Shown here: piece by piece, positions 1 to 11,985 of the stretch | How the letters are laid out: each line of letters opens with the position of its first letter | How positions within the stretch are numbered: the stretch's first letter is position 1 | Source: Aralia elata | Taxonomy: Eukaryota; Streptophyta; Magnoliopsida; Apiales; Araliaceae | Length of the DNA stretch: 64,000 nt | Assembly: GCA_034770075.1 (NCBI GenBank) | Contig: CM068386.1 | Location: 87,393,265-87,457,264, forward strand | Reading direction: 5' to 3' | Made by a program: the position numbers and the translations under genes | Notes under the pieces: generated by a model | What the model saw: the letters and a program-made list of their open reading frames with translations, nothing else | Databases searched by the model: none | Told to the model about the DNA's origin: nothing

Positions 1-1
1 C

Positions 2-793
2 GAGCTTTTCCGCCTGCCGTCTGCTACTGCTAAGGCCACCAACTGGGTGGTACATGAGCGCTTCGAGACTGATCTCGATGCTTTGGTGCGGGAGATGTGC
101 CAGCCAGGCACTCAATGGAGGACTCAGCCGGGAACCACTCTGAAGGTCCACTTCCCTCAGACTGCGCTGAACAGATATACCAAGGCATGGTACGCCTTCA
201 TCTGCGCGAGTATACTGCCAACCACCCATCACCAGGATGTGACCCGGGACCGAGCGGTCCTCTTACACCGCATTCTGCATGGGGGGAGCATTGACCTGGG
301 TTACATCATTCACCACTCCATGCTTCGTTTCATACGTGCAATCACTTCTGGTGCCATTCCACACGCCTCGGTTATCACACACCTTTGTCTTGCGACGAAG
401 GTGGAATGGGACGAGGAGACCCTCCAGTTGCCCATGCGGGACATCGACAGCGCCACGATCTGAAAGTACAATGTATGGCGCGGTGGAGAGTCCCCGCCTA
501 ATGGGTTGGGTTTTATTATTGCTGATGAGGAGGAGGAGGCCAGTGAGGATGACGTGCCTGCACTGCCAGTGCAGCAGGGAGGAGGTGGTGGACATGAGCG
601 CAAGATGCGCCGCCTGCAGCGCCGCATGGACGCGTTGCACACGAGCTTTAGAGACTACAGTGTCTCCTTTGCAGGTGTACTGTCAGAGGCTTTCAGCCAG
701 CAGGGGGTCCACGTTGAGTTTCCCACCTTCGGTGTCGACATCCCTTATCCTCCGCCCGACACACCGCCTGACGGCGCCGAGGACAACTCTTAG
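2..793 (+). pseudogene. Late ORF of Athila-like element (plant transposon protein / Transposase_32-like domain), partial and broken
   Basis: One frame is open from the left edge through to a TAG-type end at 791-793, except for a single in-frame TGA at 461-463 after ...DIDSATI. The first part resembles the domain annotated as 'putative plant transposon protein' (Pfam Transposase_32) in many plant retroelements: a W/F-rich segment, then a typical core around ICASILPTTHHQDVTRDRA and a stretch ending ITHLCLATKVEWDE. The part after the stop is an acidic stretch (DEEEEASEDD), a basic predicted helix (HERKMRRLQRRMDALH) and a proline-rich tail. In Athila elements such ORFs lie 3' of pol, in the env-like position. 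No ATG start is visible because the ORF runs off the window. The function of the domain is not established; the family call is from recognition, not search. Confidence 0.65.
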
Positions 794-1295
794 GGGAGTA
801 CTCTTTACCCTTTTATCTCCAAGGAGGACATTGCATATTTTAAGTTTGGGGGTATTAGGCTTGCCTAGTTTCTTTTGTGATGCTTTTAATTATCTGTTTT
901 TATTGTTAGTTTAGTTATTTGTTTGCTTTAATTTCTATTTAAAAAAATGGTGAATTTCTCATGCATATCATACCACATCATGTAGTTTAGTTGCATGATC
1001 CTAATATCTTGATTAGTAAACATCATCACTTGCCTGTGATGAGAATTTTTGGAAATTGCTAATTGCTAAGACTTGGGTCGATTGCCATGATATATTGCAA
1101 CTCTTGTCTTGTGTTGATTCTGATAGAACCGGTTAGCACGTTTTTAGTAGTTATCTCACTAAGTAGCCTAAAGATTTGCATAATTGAGTTCTGGGGGGAA
1201 TTTGATGTGTTATTATGAATAAAGCAATTGTGGGTAGTGTTAGCTGAGACAACATGTGTCTAAGTTTGGGGAAAAACTTAGTGGAGCATTTGAGA

Positions 1296-1324
1296 AACGA
1301 AATGGAGCGTAAAACGCATTCGTT
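1296..1324 (+). other. Conserved stem-loop in Athila 3' untranslated region (single copy)
   Basis: Read 5' to 3': outer stem AACGAA, bulge ATGGA, inner stem GCGT, loop AAA, inner stem ACGC, single A, outer stem TTCGTT. Four copies with the same bulge and loop but different, still complementary, outer stems occur at 42999-43154 on the minus strand in another Athila element. The structure is therefore probably an RNA element of the transcript. Its function is unknown. Confidence 0.6.
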
Positions 1325-1369
1325 GACTTATTGAAAAAAAAAGAAAAAAAAATATTTATTGAATAAATG

Positions 1370-1580
1370 CTTGGTTAGCCTAGTTTTGTGGCCTTTGATA
1401 TTCGAGTAAGTACGCCCTAGGGGATGTCTCTACACCTAGCGCCCTATGACTAATTGGTTTGGGAGTCGTTGGTCGAAAGCTCGCTACATGGGTATCATTG
1501 AAAAGCCTAAGGGAACTAGGCATTGCACAACCAAGTGTCATAGTCCGAATAACCTCTAAGCCGGTCTCCAATTTAGACAT
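1370..1580 (+). repeat. Conserved block of Athila 3' untranslated region
   Basis: This block, around AGTTTTGTGGC, the CTCTACACCTAG segment and TTGGTTTGGGAGTC, has a clear reverse-complement counterpart at about 19610-19765 inside the minus-strand Athila element. There is no shared open frame. It is an untranslated sequence conserved between two otherwise diverged family members and lies at the same distance class from the polypurine tract in both. Confidence 0.7.
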
Positions 1581-1893
1581 AGCTTTGTTTTAACTATAAT
1601 TTACCCTATTTGTTGTTTTGCAAGTTTGAGTATACAAATTTTCCCCTAAGAAACATATTATGAGAATCATTTGGGTTGCTATAAGTTTGATGAATACTAC
1701 ACACACACACTTTATCGTTCACTACAGGATTTGAGTTGCATGACTATCATGGTACACAAGCCAAGTTTTGATGAGACGCTAGATTCTTCTGAGGCAAAAC
1801 ATTTGGATTGTTTACTAATTGATGAGGGTCATGGTGCATTCTTAGATTATCACATTTCATTTCATTGTAATTGCTTGAGGACAAGCAACAATT

Positions 1894-1909
1894 CAAGTTT
1901 GGGGGTATT
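1894..1909 (+). other. Polypurine tract of the left Athila-like element
   Basis: CAAGTTTGGGGGTATT sits directly before the LTR start TGATAAGTAGG at 1910. The minus-strand Athila at 17656-38737 has the matching tract (GGTATGGGGGTATT) directly before its own TGATTGACAC LTR start. Confidence 0.7.
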
Positions 1910-2176
1910 TGATAAGTAGGTTTCATACCTACTTATTGGTTACTTTTTGGTTTCATTTGTTGCTTATCTAGTAGCTCCTTAGTATGTTTTCATGCATTTT
2001 TCCCTTTCTTTCGGTATCGATTCACTATTCTCATTATATGGCTTTTGCACGGTTTTTGGTTAATTTTTATTTTTTTACAGATGATTCCCAAAAAGTTTGT
2101 AAACAACTAAAGGAAAAAAATCTAGCGAACCGTGGTTTCCTCAACGCTCCAAATTAAGCATTTCCATTTTATAATA
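1910..2176 (+). repeat. Truncated 3' LTR of the left Athila-like element
   Basis: It begins with TG after the polypurine tract. A perfect 10-bp inverted repeat (ATAAGTAGGT at 1912-1921 and ACCTACTTAT at 1927-1936, 5-nt loop) forms a hairpin at the LTR edge. It is interrupted at 2176 by the Helitron. The continuation after 5674 could not be recognised. Confidence 0.6.
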
Positions 2177-3344
2177 TCTATATATATATTACTAGACCTG
2201 GAGTGCCTCATTTTGTAGAATATAAAAATAATTTTAGCAACATAATGTTAATCAGATGCTGAACTATATATCTCCTAAACCTCGATTCTACAATTCAACC
2301 TTTTGTTTTTGTTTTAATGTTTTAGATTAATGCTTCTGGATTTAACTTTTATAAGATTTGGTATTTTTTTTGTTTATGCTATAATCATCGTTTATTTAAG
2401 TTTTTTATATCAGTTGTGTCTTCGGTATATAAATGTATACCTACATAGACTACGTATTTCTGTCATCAACTCATACAGTTTGATGTTTAATTTGGTGAAT
2501 TTATGTCTCTCAAAAAGTTTTTATAATATTTTGCAGGAAACTGTTGAACTTTCCACTCACAAATCTGAATCAAACAGGTTATTCCTCCACCCTTAAGCCT
2601 GGATATAATGACTTGAGTAGACTTTAAAAATTATACTTGATTGGTGTAATCTCAATATTTTATGCCTTTTAATATAATTCTGCTTTTTATCATATTGGTA
2701 AAGCTGTTAATACAGTCTTTTATTTACTCGAAATTATCTTGGAATTATAACATTTAGGGAATAAAGCAATGGAATATTCATATAAATATGGGGGTATTAT
2801 ATTTGATTAAAATTTTGTATGGTTGTACAAAAAAACATTGGAACTAGGAATTACTAAAAGAATTTGAGGACTCTTTTTGTTGGAGCAAATTTGAATGACA
2901 AAGACAATTCTATAATTACGTAGTTGTGTATATTGATGTAACTGTCGGAATTTGATTATAATTATCAGTTTTGAAAACATTTCATTGCAAGAAGAAGATC
3001 ATCCATTTAACTTTTACTTATCTTGACATACAGATTAGTTTTTAACATGTCAGTTAAATCAAGAACAGTTGAATTGAGAATATTTTAGGTGAAAACTCTG
3101 TTATGATTTACTGCAAGGCCTGATCATCAAACCACAATTGAGATTCCGAACAATATGAACTTGTATCTTTATTTGGTATTGATCCTTAATATTTTTAACA
3201 ACATGCACTCCAGTGTGATTTGATTACCTGCTCTAATGAATTAGACTTTGAATTTAAGCATAATCCATCACTTAAGTAGATTATTATGTCACATACTCAC
3301 CTAGAGTGTGAGTTTTAGTTAAATTAATATTCAAAAATTTTCAG

Positions 3345-3446
3345 AATGCAGGGTATAAAGATAAAGTTTTTCATGTCAACCAAATGTGCTTTCCAGCAAA
3401 GAAAAGGAGGGATAGAAGAAGAAAGTGGGAGGGCTTACGCCATTAA
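3345..3446 (+). pseudogene. Exon-like fragment of unknown gene inside Helitron
   Basis: An acceptor-like TTTTCAG ends at 3344 and is followed by 33 open codons containing the basic run AKKRRDRRRK, then TAA at 3444. No family is recognised. It could be the final exon piece of a captured nuclear protein, or chance. Confidence 0.25.
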
Positions 3447-3509
3447 AGTTTCGTAACAACCAGATAGGTGTTCAATTAAGATATGCTATAAACTTCAATT
3501 AAGAATTGT

Positions 3510-4335
3510 TTTTTAACTGATAATCCTATATTTGTGGTGCCCGGTAATGGCAAGAACTGCATTTCGTCATATATCGTAAGACTAAAATAATAAGAATCAT
3601 TACTCCAGTAGCGTCATCTAAGAAAGTAAACAATATAATTAAATGCTTATGGAACCTTAAACTGAGGTAAATCTAGAAAAACGTCATATCATTTCATGGC
3701 CATTGTTCAGCTTGAACTAATTCATTTAGTAAGCAAGTTAACCTTGAACTGGATTTTAGAGTTTTTCGGCTTGGATAAATTCGTGTGAGTATGCATATAA
3801 CATGCATTTTTGGAAATGATATTTTCATTAAATTTGAAGTCAAGTAATTAGATATTTCAGCATACTTTGTCGAACTTCCATTTATATAATTTAATTCAAC
3901 TTCAACAGGACAACAGATTCTAAGGCCTTCAGGCTCAAGTTCCTGGATCAGTCCAGAAAAATATGAGTAAGAATTTTTTTGATATGATAACCCTATATTT
4001 GTGGTGCCCGCTAATGACAAGAACTGCATTTGGTCATATATCGTAAGATTAAAATAATAAGAATCATTACTCCAGTAGCGTCATCTAATAAAGTAAACAA
4101 TAGACTTGCCAGCTTATGGAACCTTGAACTGAGTCAAATCTGAAAAAACATCATAGCATTTCATGGCCATTGTTCAGCTTGAACTCATTCATTTAGTAAA
4201 CAAGTCAACCTTGAACTGGATTTTAGTGCTTTTCGGCTTGGATAAATTCGCATGAGTATGCATATAACATGCATTTTTGTAAATGATATTGGCATTAAAT
4301 TTGAAGTCAAGTATTTAGATATTTCAGCATACTTA
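3510..4335. repeat. Direct duplication of about 355 bp, offset 467 bp
   Basis: Copy 1 (about 3510-3868) and copy 2 (about 3977-4335) share long near-identical stretches, for example ATCATTACTCCAGTAGCGTC and CATTTCATGGCCATTGTTCA. Copy 2 ends 40 bp before the phospholipase D exon. The duplication looks like intron sequence copied during or after gene capture. Confidence 0.85.
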
Positions 4336-4374
4336 CATTACCAACTTTTTCATATATCTCTGTTTTCCACTTAG

Positions 4375-4693
4375 GAGAGGTGGGATAGTTACTCTATATC
4401 AGGATGCTCATGTTGCTGATGGAACCCTTCCAATATTGAAACTCGAGCATGATATGCCATATGTGCATGGAAAGTGTTGGCATGATATATTTGATGCAAT
4501 TCGTCAAGCTCAACGTTTGATTTATATTACTGGGTGGTCAGTATGGCACAAAGTTCAACTGGTTCGTGATCCTTCTTTTACTGGGGATAGCACATTGGGA
4601 GAACTTCTAAAAGCCAAATCACAAGAAGGAGTCAGAGTACTGCTGCTTATATGGGATGATCCCACTTCAAGGAACATCATGGGCTATAAAACA
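4375..4693 (+). pseudogene. Captured exon of a phospholipase D (delta-like)
   Basis: An open exon of 319 nt is bounded by an acceptor (TTTCCACTTAG, ending 4374) and a donor (GTAAGTG at 4694). It translates to a typical plant C2-type phospholipase D segment upstream of the first HKD motif: TLYQDAHVADGTLP, then VHGKCWHDIFDAIRQAQRLI, YITGWSVWHKVQLVRD, LGELLKAKSQEGVRVLLL and WDDPTSRNIMGYKT. The wording of the last motif fits the delta subgroup best. Phospholipase D cleaves membrane phospholipids to phosphatidic acid and a head group. Only this exon is present: the C2 domain and both HKD catalytic motifs are missing, so no enzyme can be made. Its reading frame is still free of stops, so capture may be fairly recent. 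Confidence 0.8.
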
Positions 4694-5007
4694 GTAAGTG
4701 TTTACCTTTGATCTTTTGTGATCATTATTTGAGCTAACAAAAAATATAAATACATGAGTAAAAGTAAGAAATAGAAAATGAGAAATGTATCATAGCAAAG
4801 AAGTATCTTATATAATTTTTTAGGAACTCTTGCATTTCAGGATGTTATCAGCAGTTGACCTTTCTTAGATGAAAGTAGTCTGCCTTTCTCTAACTAGCAA
4901 AGGAAGGAGGGGCTTTTTACTTGCCACTACAATCTTGGCAAGGAATGAGTACATTACCAACTTTTTCTTATATCTCTGTTTTGATTCCGTTACTATAGTC
5001 TATACAG

Positions 5008-5181
5008 GGTGAGTCATTGCCCGATGTTGTCAACTGTGTCACACCTATAAGCAAAAGGTATATACATTCAATCAGCAATGATGATTTACAAGGATCGCAA
5101 ACAACTGATGTTGACATGTCAACCAACAAACTGCAGAAGATCAAAATCGAGAAAGATGACAACTTTACTGCTTTAAATTAA
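5008..5181 (+). pseudogene. Exon-like fragment of unknown gene inside Helitron (57 codons plus stop)
   Basis: An acceptor-like TATACAG ends at 5007 and is followed by 57 open codons (starting GESLPDVVNCVTPISKR, later SNDDLQGSQTTDVDMSTNK) and TAA at 5179. About 35 bp of the sequence upstream (4950-4984) repeats the intron end in front of the phospholipase D exon (4331-4366). The two exons may therefore have been joined by copying of a shared intron border. No family is recognised. Confidence 0.35.
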
Positions 5182-5644
5182 TTAGATGCATTATCTCAGT
5201 CAAGTTTTTTTCAGCTGTTGTTCTTTCTGTGAAAATATATGTTTTTTAATTTCAATATTATATTGGTGGGTGTTACAAAGTGCAAAAAGGTAACCCAAAT
5301 AAATGAAGGTATTCGATGCAAAATATGTTTTTTAATTTATCAACAAAAAGAGAAGCGTATAAGATGGCATATTAATGTTATTTCTAAGGTGAATTAAGTT
5401 TTTGTTTTCAGAAGAACATGTGATACCAAATGTTATTTACAACTTTTATGATTTGTTAGGGAATAAAGTGGGGTGTGTTACTAACAATTAGGTGGGAAAC
5501 TTTTGGTTGAATTATTTTAGTATTGCAACATTAGCATATTACTAGAGTGCCTCAGTTTCTAGAATGTGAGAATAATTTTAGCAACATAATGTTTATCAGA
5601 TGTTGACCTATAAAAATGGTTTTATCAGATTATATGTTAATAAT

Positions 5645-5673
5645 CCCGCCGCAACGCGCGGGTTAATATCTAG
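5645..5673 (+). other. Helitron 3' terminal hairpin and CTAG end
   Basis: CCCGCCGC-AAC-GCGCGGG pairs with one bulged C. It is followed by TTAATAT and CTAG, with T as the flanking base. This is the most diagnostic Helitron signature in the window. Confidence 0.75.
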
Positions 5674-5836
5674 TTATATCTACTAATATTTTGTATTTTA
5701 TATCAATAACATACAATTTAATAAATAAATGAGATCGCCTAAGAAAATACCTAGTTCCGCCTAAAAAACGTCTAGGTGTTAGACGGATCTCAGCGGGACT
5801 TCCGCTCCCGAGGTTCGCCTAAATTTTAAAAGTAAT
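5674..5836. other. No gene seen; AT-rich flank
   Basis: AT-rich sequence with one GC-richer patch (about 5750-5820) that contains repeated CGCCTAA and CGTCTAGG words. I see no coding potential or terminal repeats. Confidence 0.5.
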
Positions 5837-6005
5837 GCTATAGTGACAAAAAATAGCTACAAAGAAGTGAATACAAAATAATGTGTCGATTATAATTAAT
5901 AAATATTCCACCACACATAGGTTAGTCAATTGGTTATAACCAATAACTGCAATCTTAACATCATTTTGTATTCTTCTTCTATTCAATCTTTTGTCACCAA
6001 AGAAT
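5837..6005. mobile_element. MITE-like element with long terminal inverted repeats
   Basis: The left end (GTGACAAAAAATAGCTAC... then GAATACAAAATAATG) is the approximate reverse complement of the right end (CATTTTGTATTC... then TTTTGTCACC). The arms are about 40 bp. The centre has GGTTATAACCAATAAC. A relative lies at about 14150-14325. No target duplication could be assigned. Confidence 0.55.
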
Positions 6006-9000
6006 AATTAGATTTTTAGAACACCGTATACTAGTATCTTGTAAAAAATGATTTATATGTTAATTGTTTTAATTTTAAATCGAATATGAATTGCAAGTAA
6101 CGTAAAATTGTAAGTGATAAAAATAGAATAGTAATAATGTTGTCACATAAGACGATAAATTTACGTCAATATTAAATACTGATGGATGTTGATATGTGGA
6201 ATATGAGAAAATAAAAAAGAGACTCACGCATTATTATTTTATTTTATCGCTTAAGATTCCATCTTAATTGCAATTCAGACAATATATAAATCATTTTCTT
6301 GGAATTTTTAGATTTAGTTTGCATTTTGCTTTAATATGACTTGGGGGAAACTTATCTTCGATTTTTTGATAGCTCCTGCTGAAATCTTGTTGAGTAATAT
6401 ACTCGAATTTATAACCTTGTACAGTAAAAAAAGAGTTGTATATCACTAGGCTATCACCTTTTGTCTACGTATGATAGTATCATTTTTATTTAAAAAATAA
6501 AATAAAATTAAGGAACCAGTGGGAAATTAGGTGCAACTCGTTGATTTTACTATTGAATAATTTCAAACGCATGACCATACACATTCACAATAAAAGATAA
6601 AATAAAATCTTAATTACATTAAACTATTACCTCAAACATACAACACTAATTTGGGACAAATGGAGTAATTATTTATGGAACATGTTGTGCGTAGTGAATT
6701 GAAAATTCAACTGAAAATATTCAATGGATATAATAAGACTCTTTGCAATTAGGCCTAAATTGAAGTATTAACAAACTGCAAAAAATAAAAATAAAAATAA
6801 TAATACAAAATCATGGGCCTCCCTAAGGCTAGTAGGCACTTGAATCAAACAATGAAAGCTTGGGTTTATATCCTTTTAAGTGTAATGAATCAGTATATCA
6901 GCCCATTAGCTATTTAGTCCAATCTACACACAATACGAGTATAGGCTTTTCTTATATGTATGCAACTTTGGCCCATAACTAAAGCATAATCTATCCGCCA
7001 GTGTAATTTTCCTGTTTACTCTAACCTTTTCGATTAAACATAATTAAAATGCACATAGTATTAAAAATATATTGCATATTTGTATTATTAGCTCTCTATT
7101 TCACAAAAAGCATCCTAATTATAAAAAAATTATTCTACAAAAAAGTTACTCTCATAAAAAAATTATTCCACAAAAAAGTTACTCTTTTTTTTTCTTTTTT
7201 ATCATTGGTGATAGTATAAAATGACATAAGTATATCAACGCAATTTCACTAATATGCTACCACTACAAAACTAAACACTGATTACATTGCAGAGTCTTAA
7301 TAATATATTTTTTCTTTTATTTTAAATTGATCCAATTTTCATATATATATATATATAATATCATAGTCGTGATTTAAGCATTAACTATTATGAAGTTTTC
7401 AAGCGATATAACGGTAGATCATTAGAATCGCACAAATATCAAAGAGGTAAAGAAAATTTAAGAAGAGAGATAGAATTTGTCGGAATAGCGATAAAGGGAA
7501 TTCGAGAAAGAGATTATACAATTTCTTCATACGTTTTCGAGCAAGACAAGTGATCTACAACATGTTGTGCACACGGTGTGATTTAGCTGAGATATCAATT
7601 AAAATTATAAATAGACACAACTGCATAAGTAGAATTGTCTGGCATGTTTATAAGTTTAGGTACGACATTGAAATTGACATAGAAGTTGAGGGCTTAAAAA
7701 TGTCATAAATCCTAGCTAATTGAATCAAGACAAATTTAATAATTATTCATTAACATAAAAAAATGTTATGGGATAGCCGGATAGGTTTAGGTAATTTGGG
7801 TGGCAGTTGAAATAAGTATTATTGGGCCATGTTGTGGAATATGCCCACTCCACATTAGAAACATCCAATAATTGAAGTGGATTTGGTCCCATTCTCATTG
7901 ATCCGAAGATATATAAGATTCTTTAAATAGATTTAGCTATCTTTTTAAAAATTAAAAATAAAAATGGAAATAATTAAAAAGTCAGTATACATTAATATAT
8001 AATGATTATGATGTATTAACAAATATTCCCACTTTGTTTGATTATTCACTAATACGTGGGAGACCTCAAATGGGCAACTACTATACTATATACTATACTA
8101 GAAGCATGAACCCAATTTCTTTAATACTTGCAACTTTGGTCAATCAATTGTACATCATTCCTGACAGATGGAAGACTTATCATTTTATGGGTGAATATAT
8201 TGTTGACATTCTTTTGTATGTAAAGAAAAAATTATTAAATACAATAACCATATTCAATATTGTTAGGCAATTATGGCCCAAGCCTATGCCTGATGACCTA
8301 GTCTAATGAGGTGCCCGTGTTCTTTATGGGGCCCGGGTTCAGTGTCGTGCCCGAGTACAATACGGTGCCTGAGTTCAAAGTGACACCAGAGTAGCGAAAT
8401 TAGTTTTGACACGTTTGAACTCAATCTATTCAGTTATATTTGGATTTATTGTCAACAAATTATATCCAAATAAATATTTGACCTAAAATATCGATTATAA
8501 ATATCGGGGGACATCTGGCATGTAATTTTTTTATACATTCTCAAATTTTCATAATCTCCTAAAGTTATTACTGACTTTATCGTCGGAGGCAGATCTAGAG
8601 ATCAATCCTCTACGCATTCTTTAAATTCAGGTCACTTGGAGTACATAGATCCGGTGGTGGAACTAGCTAAATTATTAATTTTTTAAAAAAAAATGGCAGA
8701 ACAAAGAGCTCACTGTTTACACAACAACAGAAATAGCCGACCACTCAAAATAATAATAAAAACTTTTATTTTAAGATGAAGGGAATATTTATTAAGTAAT
8801 TCGTTTTAAAAGGTAATAAAGGCCTATACAAATCTTTATATGTTTATAAAAAAAGCCTTCCTTTCTTATTATCTTGATTCTTGATACTTAATCTAATTTA
8901 TTTGTTATTATGTGACATTCTCTCGTATATATTAAGATGTAAATCATGATTTATTGTATTACATACAAAGTTATTATTTATCGAGTAAGGTAAGGCACAC

Positions 9001-11338
9001 CCAAATTGATATGTCACTATTTTATTTACTGCTCAACATTAACATTATTATACATTAAATGTCCAAATCATAGAGCCAAAACACATTGATATCCTAATTT
9101 AGGATCCTAAATATAAGAAATTAATTTTAGTAATTATAAATTTGCAATAAAACACAAACACAAGCAATGAAGCGTTAAGGAATTAATCTATTATTATCCC
9201 ACTTGTATTTTGCTGCCATATAATTCTTATTTATTTATAAAATTAACTGTAAGTAACATAAACAAATACTTGACAATAATGTATGAAACGAGAAAATATA
9301 TAAGATAGTAGTTGAAACAAAAAAATTGGATTTAATACTAAATGGTTAAATTACATTATACGATGTTTAAAAAAAATCGCCCAATCATTTATCACATAAA
9401 TTTAATTCATTTTGAAGTATCATTTTCAAAAGTATTATTATATATGATGTCATATTTATGACGATATACCGTCATATTTGGATAAAAAGGGTATAAAATC
9501 GTAAAAAAGAGACTCACATGTTATTATTTTATTTTATCGTTTTGAATTCCATATTAATCGCAATTGACATTCGACATAAAATTAATCGACATATGAATCA
9601 TTATTCTGTTTTTAATAAAAAAATTGTTCCTCTTCGTCTAGTGTTTGTTGGAGATTAATTTCTTAGTTTTCATACTACCCTTAAATAATAATGTAAAATC
9701 ATTTTCCCTCATATTTTTAGCAAATTCTACACCAATGAGACACCTTTCTATCTTCTTGATCTCTCTTATTTTTGCAAGACCCACATTTAAAGATAATATT
9801 CATATCTTATATAGCCATTTAAATAAATCAAAATATTAATTGCAATTGTAAAAACTTTATGTGCTTACTACTACTAAGATGACACTTTTTTTTTAAGGAA
9901 ACCCCATATACAAAGATAATATTTATATCTTATATCCATTTTAATTAATTAATCAAAAAAATAATTACAATTAAATTGTGTACTATTTTTAAGATGATAC
10001 ACTTTTTTTTGTTGAGAAACTTATACTATTATATTTTAATTTTTGGCACCTAGAAAAAATTTAGTACATAAGAGGATCAAGAAGGAAACTAAAGGAAAAT
10101 TTTAAAATAAATCTAAAAATGTAAATTATTTGTATTATATAACGTAGATTTGCTAAAGAATCAATTCGAAGTTATAATATTATGAGTATGTTCCACTAAC
10201 GTTTGGTATGTTTAGAGGTCCAAATGTATCGCATCATTTTCGTAGCATTGCGTTTGGTTCTCAAAAATAATGTTTAAATCGAATAAAATTTTTAACTGTG
10301 TTTGGTGTATTTAAAACTCCAAAACGTATTAAATATTTTAAACATCAATAAAGGAACAAACACTATATACCAAATAAAGAGGTATTATAACTAGATTATT
10401 AGTGACACAGAAAAAGGGATAGAATGAATATTTATATTTTAAGTGTCCCGAACTTTATTCAAAATCAAGATCCCATATGAACCCTAACATTGCTTTGTTT
10501 ATTTTGACCAGCGCCTTTGTCCCACCTCTAATTATAAGTCACCTTAAATTAACGCAAGTTCCACATGGCTAAACCTCGGTCCGTGCACCATCTTCAATGG
10601 CATTTGACTTACTTATGGCCGGCAATTACTCTTATAAAACAAACACAAAACAATACACCAAAGAATTAAATCATAACATGAACCATAGGCAGTCGATAAT
10701 ACTAGAATAATTAGTGTAATTAAGAGTATAAAATACTGTTAAAATAAGCATAAAAATATTATTAAATACATATTTACTTTGATAACAAAAATATTATTAT
10801 AATATTATCAACAACCTAGCTATATCGTGAAACTATCATATTAGTACATACTTCATACCCCTACTTTTTTTTAAAATTCATATTTTAGGAAAAAACATCA
10901 AAATTAAAAAATATAATTAATATTTTGTCTAATCAATCTAAATGAATATAAAACTTTAATATTATTCTTATAAAATTTATTAAAAAAATAAAAGTGAGAA
11001 AAAAATTAAAAACTTATATTATTACAATTTAATTCTAGAGGAATATTTCATCCTAAAGCTCATTAGAGAACTTGAAAAGGGAGTCCCGAGGGAAATTAGG
11101 GTGAATCTTGAGAAGAACTTACATTCAATCTTTGTAGCACTTTTGCTGACTAATAAATTCGACGTGTGACCTTACAGAATAGAAAAAAGAATTATCACCT
11201 TTGGTATAAATAAATTAGTATTCGATGCCAAAATAATATAGTAAATTAAGTTATTAATATTTTGTTAAAATTTATAAACGTCAAATAAAAATAATAAGTT
11301 TTATTCTTTGAAAAAGATACATAAAAAATAATGGAGGA
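6006..11338. other. AT-rich intergenic region, no gene recognised
   Basis: About 5.3 kb of very AT-rich DNA with no coding frame of recognisable family. It holds a 33-bp tandem duplication at 7121-7185 (ATTATTC(T/C)ACAAAAAAG). A repeated segment around AAAAAAGAGACTCAC is found at about 6212-6250 and 9504-9542. A possible LTR remnant lies at 8260-8660 (separate entry). Several AT microsatellites are also present (for example 7340-7359). Confidence 0.6.
8260..8660 (+). repeat. Possible solo LTR or LTR remnant
   Basis: A GC-richer patch that begins near TGTTAGGCAATTATGGCCC contains repeated GTGCCCGRGT-like words (8312-8380). It ends in a segment (GACTTTATCGTCGGAGGCAG) similar in style to the R/U5 part of plant Ty3/gypsy LTRs. 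Exact ends and a target duplication were not found. Confidence 0.3.
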
Positions 11339-11360
11339 AGTATTAATATATATAAACTCA
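11339..11360 (+). promoter_or_regulatory. Candidate TATA box of the RING gene
   Basis: AATATATATAAACTC contains a good plant TATA box (TATATAAA). Downstream from about 11460 is a long pyrimidine-rich leader (CTTTTCCTTTCCTCTTGTTC), typical of plant 5' untranslated regions. The distance to the translation start includes one intron. Confidence 0.45.
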
Positions 11361-11862
11361 TTTTTTAAAAAGGGAAGTCCTGAATTTGTTGTCTTACTTA
11401 TTCTTCTCCAAAGCAAAGAAAACAAAGTATAAAACTAACAAGAAAATATACTTTCTAAAAGCCCCACCATTACTTTTCCTTTCCTCTTGTTCTCTTCTTA
11501 GAATTGTTCCTCATTTTCCCCCTCTTCTTTTTCTTCCATTTTTGTCTTTGTTTGTTTCCTTCAAGGTTCAAAGCTGCCACATTCATTTTTGCCCCCTTCT
11601 ATTTCTTGGCGAAGCTGTCAATGAAATCACAATCCCACCTTTTTATTCACTACCCAACTTCCAAAATCTGATTTCTTAGCACCCCTTTAATTCATACCCT
11701 CTAATTTTCTCTCTCTTTTCCCTAATTTTTGTTCAGTCACTTTCATTTATGTGAATTAAAATTACAGGTGGTGGCATATTGAATGGTGGGGTTTTTAATC
11801 CTTGAAGAAATTCACGTGATTCCAATGCTTTAGCCTTTAATTTTGATCCAAAAACTTTGTGG

Positions 11863-11953
11863 GTAAGTTCCTTTCAAACTCAATTTTTCATTTTCACTCC
11901 TTTTCTCTCTCTATATGTAATGTAGGTAATTTGGAATTGTGCGTGTATGTGTT

Positions 11954-11985
<32 letters not shown>

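Larger units (their letters stand above)
1..2176 (+). mobile_element. Athila-like Ty3/gypsy retrotransposon, 3' remnant
   Basis: The left edge of the window lies inside a retroelement read on the + strand. In order it shows a late ORF, about 1.1 kb of untranslated sequence with several AAGTTTGGGG-type motifs (839-853, 1261-1272, 1896-1909), a polypurine tract and the first bases of a 3' LTR. The segment GCTTGAGGACAAGCAA, just upstream of the polypurine tract, corresponds to CTCGAGGACGAGCAA at the same place in the Athila element at 17656-38737 (reverse strand). This supports an Athila-lineage call. The LTR is cut at 2176 by the Helitron. I did not find the rest of the LTR or its partner in the window. 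Confidence 0.75.
2177..5673 (+). mobile_element. Non-autonomous Helitron with captured gene fragments
   Basis: The 5' end is TC (2177-2178) after an A. The 3' end is CTAG (5670-5673) followed by T, preceded by a GC-rich hairpin (arms CCCGCCGC and GCGCGGG, loop AAC, 5645-5662) standing out from AT-rich DNA. TC start, 3' hairpin about 10 nt before CTRR and A/T insertion context are the defining Helitron features. No RepHel protein is present, so the copy is non-autonomous. It carries one phospholipase D exon (4375-4693), two weaker exon-like pieces (3345-3446, 5008-5181) and a large direct duplication (3510-4335). Subterminal sequence near 2193-2262 is repeated near 5538-5607, which may mean a Helitron inside a Helitron. 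The 5' end is less certain than the 3' end. Confidence 0.65.

Noticed and set aside
6640..6670. Stowaway-like GGGACAAATGGAGTA
   Set aside because: Only one degenerate terminus; the opposite end could not be found.
7340..7359. AT microsatellite as promoter
   Set aside because: Simple repeat without downstream gene.
8034..8306. 90-codon open frame
   Set aside because: No recognisable domain, AT-rich composition like the surroundings, and it begins without a good start; treated as chance.
10200..10380. Possible MITE with GTTTGGTAT/ATACCAAAT ends
   Set aside because: Inverted match is short and imperfect, and no target duplication was seen.
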